Source of the DNA: Pseudomonas sp. FP1742
GTDB taxonomy: Bacteria > Pseudomonadota > Gammaproteobacteria > Pseudomonadales > Pseudomonadaceae
Direction of reading: 5' to 3'
Length of the DNA: 64,000 bases
NCBI RefSeq assembly: GCF_030687145.1
Contig: NZ_CP117460.1
Span: 3,534,001-3,598,000, forward strand
Shown in pieces: positions 35,349 to 44,611 of the stretch (position 1 is its first letter; each line of letters starts with the position of its first letter). The notes beneath the pieces are model-generated. The model saw only the letters and a list, made by a program, of their open reading frames with translations. It did no database searches and was not told the DNA's origin. The position numbers and the translations under genes are program-made.

Positions 35349-36635
35349 TTGGGTCAGCTTTTGTGTTGCGCACTAAAACTGCGCGAGGAAGGCATCATCG
35401 TCCGCCATCATTCAAGGCTTAAAATCCTTTCGATCTTCGGTACCCGTCCAGAAGCCATCAAGATGGCGCCTTTAGTCAAAGCCCTCGCTGCCGAACCTGG
35501 CATTCATTCGCAGATATGCATCACCGGCCAACATCAAAGCATGCTTAAACAGGTGCTGGATCTGTTCGACCTCAAGGCCGATTACACCCTCGATGTGATG
35601 ACACCGCACCAGACGCTCAATTCGCTGACCGCGGCGCTTTACGAGGCAATTGATCCGGTGCTGGAAATGACCCGTCCCGACCGGGTGCTGGTACATGGCG
35701 ACACCACCTCGGCCATGGTGGCCGCGATGGCTGCGTTCCATCGACGCATCCCGGTCGGCCATGTGGAAGCCGGACTGCGTACCGGTGACATCTACAGCCC
35801 ATGGCCGGAAGAAATGAATCGCCGCTGTATCGACCTGGGCGCGGACATGTTGTTTGCACCCACCCAGGAGTCGCGCCAGAACCTGCTCGACGAGCGTTTG
35901 CAGGGTCGCTCTTTCGTGACCGGCAATACGGTGATCGACGCTTTGCAGATGACCGCGCAACGCCTCGAACAGGACGCTGACCTGTGTGCCAGCCTGGATG
36001 GACAATTCTCGTTCCTGCAGCCCGGCCGCAAGGTATTGCTGGTCACCGGGCATCGTCGGGAAAACTTCGGCGAAGGCTTCCTCGACATCTGCAAGGCCCT
36101 GAGCCATTTGGCCCGGCGTGCCGACATCCAGATCGTCTATCCGGTGCACTTGAACCCCAATGTCATGGGCCCGGTCACCGAGCAGTTGGGCGACCTGCCC
36201 AATGTGCATCTGATCAAACCACTGGACTACCTGGCTTTCGTGCGTCTGATGCAACGGGCGCATGTGATCCTCACCGACTCAGGTGGCGTGCAGGAAGAAG
36301 CGCCGTCACTGGGCAAACCCGTGCTGGTCATGCGTGACGTTACCGAGCGCCCCGAAGCGGTCGCGGCGGGCACTGTGCGCCTGGTCGGCACCTCTCCGGA
36401 CTCGATCATCGCGGGTGTCAACGCGTTGTTCGATGACGAGCTGCTGTGGCGGCGATGCTCCCAGGCGGCCAACCCATACGGCGATGGCTACGCCAGTGCG
36501 CGTATCGTCGACGCGCTGATGGGGCGCCCGGTCGATGAATTCGTCGTCACTCGGCAGTCATTGCCCAGGTTCCTGCACTACCCGTCAGCGGTGCCTGTGC
36601 CCGAGAAAAGTTACCCGGCTTTCACCTCTCTCTAA
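35349..36635 (+). CDS. wecB: Non-hydrolysing UDP-GlcNAc 2-epimerase
   Basis: This cytoplasmic enzyme interconverts UDP-GlcNAc and UDP-ManNAc. The family core starts at KILSIFGTRPEAIKMAPLVK and includes VHGDTTSAMVAAMAAF, HVEAGLRTGDIYSPWPEEMNRR, VTGHRRENFGEG and LTDSGGVQEEAPSLGKPVLVMRD. The start is unclear: the longest frame uses TTG at 35349 (428 residues), but a good GAGGAAGG ribosome site lies at 35385-35392 and no ATG, GTG or TTG follows it before the conserved region. An ATC or GTC start or a longer N-terminus would be needed. It leads the polysaccharide cluster and would supply the ManNAc donor. Confidence 0.88.
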   Translation: MGQLLCCALKLREEGIIVRHHSRLKILSIFGTRPEAIKMAPLVKALAAEPGIHSQICITGQHQSMLKQVLDLFDLKADYTLDVMTPHQTLNSLTAALYEAIDPVLEMTRPDRVLVHGDTTSAMVAAMAAFHRRIPVGHVEAGLRTGDIYSPWPEEMNRRCIDLGADMLFAPTQESRQNLLDERLQGRSFVTGNTVIDALQMTAQRLEQDADLCASLDGQFSFLQPGRKVLLVTGHRRENFGEGFLDICKALSHLARRADIQIVYPVHLNPNVMGPVTEQLGDLPNVHLIKPLDYLAFVRLMQRAHVILTDSGGVQEEAPSLGKPVLVMRDVTERPEAVAAGTVRLVGTSPDSIIAGVNALFDDELLWRRCSQAANPYGDGYASARIVDALMGRPVDEFVVTRQSLPRFLHYPSAVPVPEKSYPAFTSL

Positions 36636-36676
36636 ACCGAACCGCTCCTCCCCTTATCAGCTCGAGATCTACCTGA

Positions 36677-38890
36677 ATGAAGCCTTCCGTTGCCATCCAT
36701 AGGGGTGCGTTCAGCGCCCTTGCCTGTGGCGTGAGCCTGCTCGCGCTCATGCCGACCTTCGCCTTGGCCGCGGACAGCCCGCTCACCCAGGCGATCAATC
36801 GGCTCAACGCCGACACTCGGCAGGAGCGTGAGATCCGCTTGAGCGATCTGGGGATCGATGCCCCCATCATCCTTGGCTCCACCGATGCCCGCCGCGAATT
36901 GTATTTGCCAGTGCCGGCCGGTGTGCCATTGACCGATGCCACACTGAATTTCGACGCCAGCTACCTCAATGGCGAAGGCGGTCGTAACACATTGCTGCTG
37001 TCGCTGGACAGCTATCCGGTGCGCGCCGAAGGCCTCAGCGAAGCTCAAGGCGACGCCAGCGCCACGCTGGGCGTGGACAAGAAAGCGCGTGAAAGCGGCT
37101 CGGTGCGCCTGGGTATTGCCTGGTCGTCGATCGTATCCCGCGTGTTGTGCGAGGACGAACGCGCCATTGGCAACGTATTGCGTATCGAACCGGACACCCG
37201 CCTCAACTACAGCTACGACGCCAGCCAGTTACAGGACGTCGGTGCGGCCTGGACGGCATTGCCCGGCAAACCGGGGATCATGGTCGCGCCGGGCACCTTG
37301 TCCACCGAAAGCTACGACGCGGCCTGGCGTCTGGGCGTGGCACTGGAGCGGATCGGCAAGCACAGCCGCATCCTGCCCTTCCCTGCCGTGCAGGACAGCA
37401 TCGACCTGACCGGCCTGCGCATCCCGGCCGAACTGCAAACTATTCCAGCGTTCGCCAGCCTCAACGGTAAAGGCCTGCACGTTCTGCAGAACCCGGCGCA
37501 AATCGGCGCGCTGCTGATGTTGGGCCAGACCCCGAACGTCCAGGCGGATCTGGCGATCAACGACCCGCAACTGCTCAAAGCCGTCAATGAGTCTCTGGAC
37601 GCGCTGCAAAGTCAGATTCAAGGTCTCGACGCCACTGCGGCCAGCGCCTTCGCGCAATGGCGTGTAAGGCATATCGATGCGGGCCTGGCCGCCACCGGCA
37701 CGGACAATGTGCGACTGGCATTGCTGGGCACACGCCCGGTGCTGACGATCGCGCCGCAAGCGACCGGCAAGGCCTTGGCCTTGTTCAGCTCGGCCTGGAA
37801 CACACTGGCACGCAGCCGCCAATTGACGGTCAGCGAAGCCCACTTGCCATTGAGCGCCGATGGCCGTGTGGCCTTGTCGCGCCTGGGCGGCAAACCCGGC
37901 ACCATCGACGTGCTGGCCAAATCCGACTGGAGCACCTCGTTCCCTCTGGGCAGCGTGGCCTACGACGGACGTCTGCCGGTGAAGGCGGTGATCGATGTGT
38001 CCGCCGCACCCGGCGCCTCGGACACCGCGCCGGTGGCCTCACTGTTTCTCAACGATTATCTGATTGGCGCACAACAGCTGGTGGCCAACGGAGAAAAGCA
38101 ACGCATCGAAGCGCGGATCCCGCGTTACGCCGTGGGCTCGACCAACGTGCTGCGCGTGTCGTTCCAACGCCAGCCGGTCAGTGATCGCTGCCTCGAAACG
38201 CCACAAGCCTTCCCGGTCTCGGTGCTGCCGACCAGCCACATCGTGCTGGAAAAAACCGCGCTGGATGATGACTTCTCCGGCATGGCCGCGCGCTTTGCCA
38301 TGGACGCGCAAATCCTCGTGCCGCAGGCCTACCTCGAGCATCCGGCAAGCAGCTTGCCGCAGGTGATTTCGGTGGCGGATGCCGCGGGCGTTTCGCCGCT
38401 GCGTGCGCAATTGAATGTCAGCGCCGACCCGAAAGCCTCGGGCGCGCCGGACAAAGCCTTCCTGGCCTTCGAGTTGCCGATCAAGGACAGCAAGGAATCG
38501 GTGCAGGTCGATGAGCAGGGTCGCCTGCGTATCAATCACAAGGATCAGGTGTTGCTCGACGTGCATCCGCTCAACCACCTGGCCTCGTTGCAAGCCGTGG
38601 AGAGCGGCGGCCAGCACGGTCTGGTCTATCGCACACTGGGCGCCGACGCCCCCCGCTTCGCCAGGCAGATTCTATTGAGTCGCGGCGACGTCGCCATCCT
38701 CGGTGACAACGGTGCGCTGACCACCTTCGACACCCGGGACCCCAGTGGCAGCCAATTGATCGACCACGAAGAACCCAAGGGGCTGGACGCCTGGCGCACA
38801 CCGTCGCTGTTGTGGCTGATTCCCGGTGGCATCCTGTTGGTCCTCATCCTGTTGCTGGCCGGCCGTAACGCCCGTCGCAATCGCCAGTAA
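36677..38890 (+). CDS. BcsB-like periplasmic polysaccharide-synthase subunit
   Basis: A 737-residue protein with a signal peptide (to about FALAADS) and one C-terminal membrane anchor (LLWLIPGGILLVLILLLAG, residues 713-731). The long periplasmic part carries the BcsB pattern: repeats of carbohydrate-binding and flavodoxin-like modules, with NTLLLSLDSYPV, IVSRVLCEDERAIGN, RLPVKAVIDVSAAP and SDRCLETPQAFPV. BcsB guides nascent cellulose through the periplasm next to BcsA. Here the adjacent synthase is NfrB-like and not BcsA, so the glycan is probably a different polymer. It lies 41 bases after wecB and 12 before the synthase gene. Confidence 0.82.
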   Translation: MKPSVAIHRGAFSALACGVSLLALMPTFALAADSPLTQAINRLNADTRQEREIRLSDLGIDAPIILGSTDARRELYLPVPAGVPLTDATLNFDASYLNGEGGRNTLLLSLDSYPVRAEGLSEAQGDASATLGVDKKARESGSVRLGIAWSSIVSRVLCEDERAIGNVLRIEPDTRLNYSYDASQLQDVGAAWTALPGKPGIMVAPGTLSTESYDAAWRLGVALERIGKHSRILPFPAVQDSIDLTGLRIPAELQTIPAFASLNGKGLHVLQNPAQIGALLMLGQTPNVQADLAINDPQLLKAVNESLDALQSQIQGLDATAASAFAQWRVRHIDAGLAATGTDNVRLALLGTRPVLTIAPQATGKALALFSSAWNTLARSRQLTVSEAHLPLSADGRVALSRLGGKPGTIDVLAKSDWSTSFPLGSVAYDGRLPVKAVIDVSAAPGASDTAPVASLFLNDYLIGAQQLVANGEKQRIEARIPRYAVGSTNVLRVSFQRQPVSDRCLETPQAFPVSVLPTSHIVLEKTALDDDFSGMAARFAMDAQILVPQAYLEHPASSLPQVISVADAAGVSPLRAQLNVSADPKASGAPDKAFLAFELPIKDSKESVQVDEQGRLRINHKDQVLLDVHPLNHLASLQAVESGGQHGLVYRTLGADAPRFARQILLSRGDVAILGDNGALTTFDTRDPSGSQLIDHEEPKGLDAWRTPSLLWLIPGGILLVLILLLAGRNARRNRQ

Positions 38891-38902
38891 CGGTAACCCT
38901 CG

Positions 38903-41017
38903 ATGACGTCGCTTTATTGGCCCTATTGGCTGGCCCACTACTACAGCTTTCTGGAAATCTCGACCATCGTGATCGCGGTGCTGATCCTGATCTCCAGCCT
39001 GGACGATCTGTTCATCGACCTGTGGTACTGGTCTCGTCGTCTGTTTCGCAAGTTCACCGTGGGTCGCAAATACCGGCCGCTGACCGCCGAGCAGCTGATG
39101 GCCCGGGATGAGCAACCGCTGGCAATCATGGTTCCGGCCTGGCTGGAATACGACGTCATCGCGCCGATGATCGAGAACATGGTGTCGACCCTGGACTACC
39201 AGAACTATGTGGTTTTTGTCGGCACCTACATCAACGATCAACGCACCATTGATGAAGTGGAGCGCATGCGTCGGCGCTACAAGCAGCTGCATCGCGTGGA
39301 AGTCCCGCATGCCGGGCCGACCTGCAAGGCCGACTGCCTGAACTGGGTGATCCAGGCGATTTTCCTGCACGAGAAAACCCACGGCATGACCTTCGCCGGC
39401 GTCGTGCTGCACGACAGCGAAGACGTGCTGCACCCGCTGGAATTGCGCCTGTTCAACTATTTGCTGCCGCGCAAGGACATGATCCAGTTGCCCGTGGTTT
39501 CCCTGGAGCGCAACTGGTACGAATGGGTGGCCGGCACCTACATGGACGAATTCGCCGAATGGCATGGCAAGGACCTGGTGGTGCGAGAAAGCATGACCGA
39601 TACCGTGCCATCCGCCGGGGTCGGCACCTGTTTTTCGCATCGTGCCTTGCGAGTATTGGCCGGGGAAACCCAGAACCAGCCGTTCAACACCGACAGCCTC
39701 ACCGAAGACTACGACGTCGGCGCACGCCTGGCCAAGGTTGGCATGAACGCGATCTTCGTGCGCTTCCCGGTGCAGTTTCGCGTGCTGCGCAAATCATGGT
39801 TTCGCAAGCCTTACGAATCGACCCTGAAAATGCCGTTGTGCGTGCGCGAGTTCTTTCCCGATACCTTCCGCACCGCGTTCCGCCAGAAAGCCCGCTGGAC
39901 ACTGGGCATCGGGCTGCAAGGCTGGGAACAAATGGGCTGGAGCGGCTCGCTGGCCAACCGTTATCTACTGTTTCGTGACCGTAAAGGCGTAGTGACGGCG
40001 TTCGTCAGCATCATCGCCTACGTGATTCTGGTGCAGTTGCTGGGCCTGATTGTTTTGCGCCAGAGCGGTCTGTGGGACGTGAGTTTCCCGACGCCGTTTG
40101 AAACCAACGGCTTTATCCAATACCTGCTGCTGGCCAACGGTCTCGCGCTGGTCTGGCGCATCGCACACCGCTGCTATTTCACCACCGTGCTGTACGGCTG
40201 GCAGCATGGTTTGCTGTCGATCCCGCGCATGGTCGTGGGCAACTTCGTCAACTTCATGGCCGCGTCACGGGCCTGGCGCATGTTCCTGGTCGGCAAGGCG
40301 TTGAACCGCAAACTGGTGTGGGACAAGACCATGCACGACTTCCCCTCCACCGACCTGGTCGCTGCCGCACCGCGCAAGCTGGGCAGCGTGTTGCTGTCCT
40401 GGCAGGCGATCAACGAAAGCGACCTGCAAAGTGCCCTCGTCGAACAGAAAACCCGGCACATGCCATTGGGACGGATTCTGCTCAGCAACGGCTGGCTGGA
40501 CGACGAAACGCTGGCCGAAGCCATCGCCTTCCAGAACGACTTGCCACGGGTGTTCGATGTGGCCGCCAAGGCGCGGGACTCGAACCAGACCCTGGACGAT
40601 GAATTCGCCCTGCGCTGGCGCGTGGTGCCCCTTGGCTTGAATGCCGACGGCCGCGCGCAAGTCGCCGTGGCCAGCCCGCTGCCGGCCGAAGGCCTGCAAC
40701 AGGTCAGCGACGAACTGGGCAGCGAACCGGTGCAGCTGATTGCCCGGGAGAGCGAAATCGTCGCGCAATTGCGTCGACTGAACGTGCGTGAAGGCCAGTC
40801 CGTGCCGGATGCCCGAGCGCCATTGCTGGGCGACCTGTTGATCGAAATGGGCCTGCTGGATCGCGATGTGTTCAGCCGTGCGATGTTGCAGTACCGCCCG
40901 CAGCATCACGGTCGCATCGGCGACTATCTGGTCGACAGCGGCGTGCTGCCTCGCGCCACCATCGAAAAAGCCGTGGCACGTCAGCACAGCCACTACCCTG
41001 CGGAGCTTCCTGCATGA
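38903..41017 (+). CDS. nfrB: NfrB-like family 2 glycosyltransferase with C-terminal MshEN c-di-GMP domains
   Basis: A 704-residue inner-membrane synthase. A membrane span (residues 15-42) precedes the GT2 domain. Catalytic marks are D171 and D174 in HDSED, T267-E268-D269, and QKARW at 328-332. Further spans follow near 365-450. The C-terminal part holds MshEN-type repeats: residues 492-515 (KLGSVL...VEQ), a 5-residue spacer and 521-544 (PLGRIL...AFQ), exactly the 24-5-24 layout of c-di-GMP-binding MshEN. A second, weaker unit spans about 641-695. It would polymerise a sugar, probably ManNAc, when c-di-GMP is bound, like E. coli NfrB. It overlaps nfrA by ATGA. Confidence 0.88.
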   Translation: MTSLYWPYWLAHYYSFLEISTIVIAVLILISSLDDLFIDLWYWSRRLFRKFTVGRKYRPLTAEQLMARDEQPLAIMVPAWLEYDVIAPMIENMVSTLDYQNYVVFVGTYINDQRTIDEVERMRRRYKQLHRVEVPHAGPTCKADCLNWVIQAIFLHEKTHGMTFAGVVLHDSEDVLHPLELRLFNYLLPRKDMIQLPVVSLERNWYEWVAGTYMDEFAEWHGKDLVVRESMTDTVPSAGVGTCFSHRALRVLAGETQNQPFNTDSLTEDYDVGARLAKVGMNAIFVRFPVQFRVLRKSWFRKPYESTLKMPLCVREFFPDTFRTAFRQKARWTLGIGLQGWEQMGWSGSLANRYLLFRDRKGVVTAFVSIIAYVILVQLLGLIVLRQSGLWDVSFPTPFETNGFIQYLLLANGLALVWRIAHRCYFTTVLYGWQHGLLSIPRMVVGNFVNFMAASRAWRMFLVGKALNRKLVWDKTMHDFPSTDLVAAAPRKLGSVLLSWQAINESDLQSALVEQKTRHMPLGRILLSNGWLDDETLAEAIAFQNDLPRVFDVAAKARDSNQTLDDEFALRWRVVPLGLNADGRAQVAVASPLPAEGLQQVSDELGSEPVQLIARESEIVAQLRRLNVREGQSVPDARAPLLGDLLIEMGLLDRDVFSRAMLQYRPQHHGRIGDYLVDSGVLPRATIEKAVARQHSHYPAELPA

Positions 41018-43569
41018 ATCGCCCCTTACTGACCCTCATGGCCACGGGGCTGAGCCTGATACCTGCGTTTGCTCATGCCCAGACGCTGCCATTGCCATTG
41101 ACCGGTCCGGCCTATGTAACCGCCAACGAGGCGTATAGCGCATACGAGCGCAAAGACTATGACCTGGCCATCGCCAAGGCTCGCGAAGCGCTACGTCAGC
41201 GCGCCGATATCCAGCGTTTGAACACACTGATTGTGCTGGCTCAACGGGACAAGGATCTGCGCGATCATCCCAGGCGCTACCCGCAATCACGCCAGGCCCC
41301 TGGCTTCGGCGCCGCTGCCCAGGCCTTCAAGGCCTATGACCGCGATGACTTCGGCGCTGCTGCCCTGGCGGCACGCAAAGCCATCGCTCAGGCGCCCAAG
41401 CGCCTGGATTATCGGCTGCTACTGATCGAGTCCTTGCAGCGCCAACCGCATCTGCAGGAAGCGGATCAAGCCACCACCCAGGCGCTTGCGCTGTTCCCGG
41501 CGGACGACGCGTTGCTGATGCGGCGCGCGGCGATTCGTCGGCAACTGGCGATGCCGCTGGCGGTTCAGGGCTATCGCGCCCTGCAGCAAGGCCATGTGCC
41601 GCTGGCCGTGGACCAAGCCAGAAAAGCCGTCGCCTGGGCCCCGGAAATCGGCGCCAACCAGCAACTGCTGATCAGCGCCCTGCTCGCCGCCAACGATTAC
41701 CCCGGGGCCGAGCAAGCCGCGTCCGCTGCATTGGCACAGGATGACGGGGAAATCACACCGTGGATTCTGCGCAGCTACGCCCTCGATCGGCAGGGTAAAA
41801 CTCAAGCCGCTCAAGCTGATCTGAAGCAGGCCCTGGCCATCGATGGCCTGCCGCAAGCACAAGTCCGCGACATTCGTTTCTTCGCCGCCGACGCCGCATT
41901 GGCCCATGGCGAGCCGCAGCAGGCGCTCGATCATCTGCAACCACTGGTCGACGATGAAAGCGGCGAAGTCGCCCGTCGCCGCAGCGCCGCCCGAATGGTG
42001 CTGTGGCAGAAAAACAATGGAGGTCTGAACACTGTCGCTCACCTCCCTGCTCCGGCCCTGAACTGTCAGGAAACGGCCTTCGGCCTGGTGTGTGATATCT
42101 GGCCGGGCAACCAGCGCGACGGCGGAACCGACATGGCCGCCCAGGCCTACGCGGCCCTGGCCCGCAAGGACGTCGAAACGGCGGTTGCCCTGGCGAACCA
42201 GGCCGTCGCCCGCGCGCCCCGGAACCCGGCGTATCGACGCCTATTGGTCGGAGCCCTGACCGACCAGAAGCAAATGCCCGAAGCCATCGCGGCGGCTAGC
42301 GCCGGTCTCAAGGCCAATGGCGATGACGCCCGGCTGCTGAGCCAGCGCGGCTTCTTGCGTCAGCAATCGGGGGACGATACCGGAGCACGCCAGGACTTTA
42401 CCCAAGCCTTGGCCCAGGGCAGTTTGCCGGCTTACGAAGAGGCCAGCCTGTATGCCGCCATCGGCCAGAGAAGAACCGCGCGCGAACGATTGCAGCAGGC
42501 ACGGGACACTGGCGAACTGGAAGCGATGAGCGACCTGCAGATCGCCTATTTATCGGTCCAGGCCGGCGACGATGACCGCGCCCATGAATCGTTTCGCAAG
42601 GCCGATGCCGACACCCGGCTCTCACCGACGGCAACACAGGACGCCGCCTACAACGCCATGCGGGTCAATGACGACGAGCAAGCTGTCACCTACTTCAAGC
42701 GAGTCATCGACGCAAAAAATGCCGGTAAACTCGACCTGTCCCCGCAGCAACTCTTCGACACCCGTCGCGCGGTGGCCGATGTGTCGCGTACCTGGGGCTT
42801 GACCAGCACCACCAGTTATCGCGGCAACAGTTCCAGCAGCGGTCTGAGTTCAGCGCCGAGCAGCGGCAGTAACAGCAATGACAGCAATGACAGCCTGCAA
42901 AACAGCACAGAACTGTCCTGGCGCCCGTTGGGCTATCGCAATGCGCGTTTCGTCGAACTCTACGGTCGAGTCACCGACACGCTATGGAGCAAGAACAGCG
43001 ATTCGGCGACCGGTGTCGATGCCCTGCAAGGCGCCGTGGGTGTGCGGGTCAAACCGTTCACGGCGGTGAACGTGATGGCTGCCGTTGAGCGCACGTTCCC
43101 CTTGGGGTCATCCGACGTCAACGGTGACTGGCTGGTGCGCCTGGGCTATGGCTCAAGTATCGGGACCGATCTGCGGGTCGATGCCTCCAGCTGGTGGACC
43201 TCGCAGTTGTTCGCTGAAGCCGGTCACTACATCAACGACTCGCGTAACTATTTCAACAGCGAGTGGCAGGTGGGCCGCAGTTACGCCATCGGCGGTGCAG
43301 GTTCGCGCTGGGTGAGTTTCCCCCATGTCGTGGCCGCATTCGACTATGACTCAAAGATGAACAGCGAGACCGATACCGACGGCAGCACGAGCTCATCATC
43401 CGGCAAGGCCGCAGGCATCGGCGTCGGCAACAACGTCCGGTACTGGTTCCGCGAAGATGCCTACAACGCCCCACGCTCCTATGTGGATTTTTCTCTGCAG
43501 TACCGCGTGAAGGTGCTGGGCGATGACCGCGCTCAAGGTGTGTTCGCTCGCCTGACTTATTCCTATTGA
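41014..43569 (+). CDS. nfrA: NfrA-like outer-membrane exporter with TPR repeats
   Basis: An 851-residue protein with a signal peptide (to about PAFAHAQ). Residues 30-570 are TPR-like helices with repeated AYxAxxRKDxxxAxxxAxxAxxxAP units. The C-terminal third has beta-barrel character (WRPLGYRNARFVELYGRV, WWTSQLFAEAGHYI) and ends in aromatic SY, as outer-membrane proteins do. This is the architecture of NfrA, the phage N4 adsorption protein, and of BcsC/PgaA-type exporters. It would pass the NfrB product across the outer membrane. A serine/asparagine-rich linker lies near residues 607-625. The gene overlaps nfrB. Confidence 0.85.
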   Translation: MNRPLLTLMATGLSLIPAFAHAQTLPLPLTGPAYVTANEAYSAYERKDYDLAIAKAREALRQRADIQRLNTLIVLAQRDKDLRDHPRRYPQSRQAPGFGAAAQAFKAYDRDDFGAAALAARKAIAQAPKRLDYRLLLIESLQRQPHLQEADQATTQALALFPADDALLMRRAAIRRQLAMPLAVQGYRALQQGHVPLAVDQARKAVAWAPEIGANQQLLISALLAANDYPGAEQAASAALAQDDGEITPWILRSYALDRQGKTQAAQADLKQALAIDGLPQAQVRDIRFFAADAALAHGEPQQALDHLQPLVDDESGEVARRRSAARMVLWQKNNGGLNTVAHLPAPALNCQETAFGLVCDIWPGNQRDGGTDMAAQAYAALARKDVETAVALANQAVARAPRNPAYRRLLVGALTDQKQMPEAIAAASAGLKANGDDARLLSQRGFLRQQSGDDTGARQDFTQALAQGSLPAYEEASLYAAIGQRRTARERLQQARDTGELEAMSDLQIAYLSVQAGDDDRAHESFRKADADTRLSPTATQDAAYNAMRVNDDEQAVTYFKRVIDAKNAGKLDLSPQQLFDTRRAVADVSRTWGLTSTTSYRGNSSSSGLSSAPSSGSNSNDSNDSLQNSTELSWRPLGYRNARFVELYGRVTDTLWSKNSDSATGVDALQGAVGVRVKPFTAVNVMAAVERTFPLGSSDVNGDWLVRLGYGSSIGTDLRVDASSWWTSQLFAEAGHYINDSRNYFNSEWQVGRSYAIGGAGSRWVSFPHVVAAFDYDSKMNSETDTDGSTSSSSGKAAGIGVGNNVRYWFREDAYNAPRSYVDFSLQYRVKVLGDDRAQGVFARLTYSY

Positions 43570-43660
43570 GGACTGGCATGAACGTTCGAATTTATTTGCG
43601 CTTGGGGTTTAACCTGCCCTCGACGTGGGCATATCCCCCGCCCCTGAAAAAGGCAGCCCT

Positions 43661-44524
43661 GTGAAAATCCTTGGCTACAGCGCCAGTCGCGCGACCGTTG
43701 TCGCCCTGTTGCTTATCGCTACCCTCGGCGCAGGTTCCGCCATGTTCTACGTGACACACACCAAGGTTCTTAAGCCGGGGATTGTCGGCATCGTCTGGCA
43801 GCCGGACAACAAGACTGTCGGCATCAACGGCCACTGGGAAAAACTCGGCGCCCATGAGCTGCTGGTGCAATGGACCGTCGTCGACGATCAGGCATTCGTT
43901 CCCGGTACCGGCCTGCCCACCGTGCCGGTGTTGCCCGACTGGGCGCGCATCGCCAAGGCGCCCTGGGCGCAGGATGTCATTCTCGGCCTGGCCGGTGACT
44001 TCAGCGAGAGCCGCTCACGGGACAACATCGAGCAACTGGCCGCTGTCTCGGAACGCATCGCCAGATTGCCTACGCCGCTACACGTCACCGGCTGGTATTT
44101 CCCGGCCGAAGTCGACCCCAGCTGGACCCGCGCCAAAGAACTGCCCGCCCTGCTCGCCAAGTTGCCGCGACCGTTGTGGATCAGTGTTTATGACGGCGCC
44201 AACATCGGCCCCGCCGCCACCGCCGATTGGCTCAAGCAATGGCTGCCGGATGACATCGGCGTGTTCTTCCAGGACGGCGTCGGCGTCTACACCCGCACCG
44301 CCCCGGTGGCCCGAACCTACGCCGATGCCATGCGCCAGCGCCTGGGCAAGGACCGTGTGCGGATCATCGTCGAAGCCTTTCGCCCCAACTTCGGCGGCGG
44401 ATTCCGCTCCGCGACCGCGGCCGAACTCAAACCGCAACTCGCGGCCTATGACGGCTATCCGCTCTACCTGTTCGACGGACCGCACTACGTGACGCCTGAG
44501 TTGGTGGAGCAATTGGTGCAGTGA
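43661..44524 (+). CDS. DUF4434-like putative glycoside hydrolase, membrane-anchored
   Basis: A 287-residue protein from a GTG at 43661, preceded by AAGGCAG; an in-frame GTG at 43625 is the alternative. An N-terminal membrane segment (TVVALLLIATLGAGSAMFYV) anchors or exports it. The rest resembles the DUF4434 TIM-barrel family: GWYFPAEVDPSW, LWISVYDGANIGP, DIGVFFQDGVGVY and VEAFRPNF. The acidic residues in PAEVD and QDGVG are candidates for catalysis. It closes the wecB-bcsB-nfrBA cluster and could trim or release the polymer, as BcsZ or PgaB do. That role is inferred. Confidence 0.72.
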   Translation: MKILGYSASRATVVALLLIATLGAGSAMFYVTHTKVLKPGIVGIVWQPDNKTVGINGHWEKLGAHELLVQWTVVDDQAFVPGTGLPTVPVLPDWARIAKAPWAQDVILGLAGDFSESRSRDNIEQLAAVSERIARLPTPLHVTGWYFPAEVDPSWTRAKELPALLAKLPRPLWISVYDGANIGPAATADWLKQWLPDDIGVFFQDGVGVYTRTAPVARTYADAMRQRLGKDRVRIIVEAFRPNFGGGFRSATAAELKPQLAAYDGYPLYLFDGPHYVTPELVEQLVQ

Positions 44525-44611
44525 GTCGCAAAGCAGCCATGACTAACGTCGTGGCTAGCCGACGTGTGAAAAGAGGTGAAGCCGACGGAAGCACACCTGG
44601 CTGGCCGGAGC

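Noticed and set aside
38672..39640. 322-codon minus-strand frame across the BcsB/NfrB junction
   Set aside because: It is a shadow of two well-supported genes; its composition is histidine/glutamine-rich in the manner of antisense frames.
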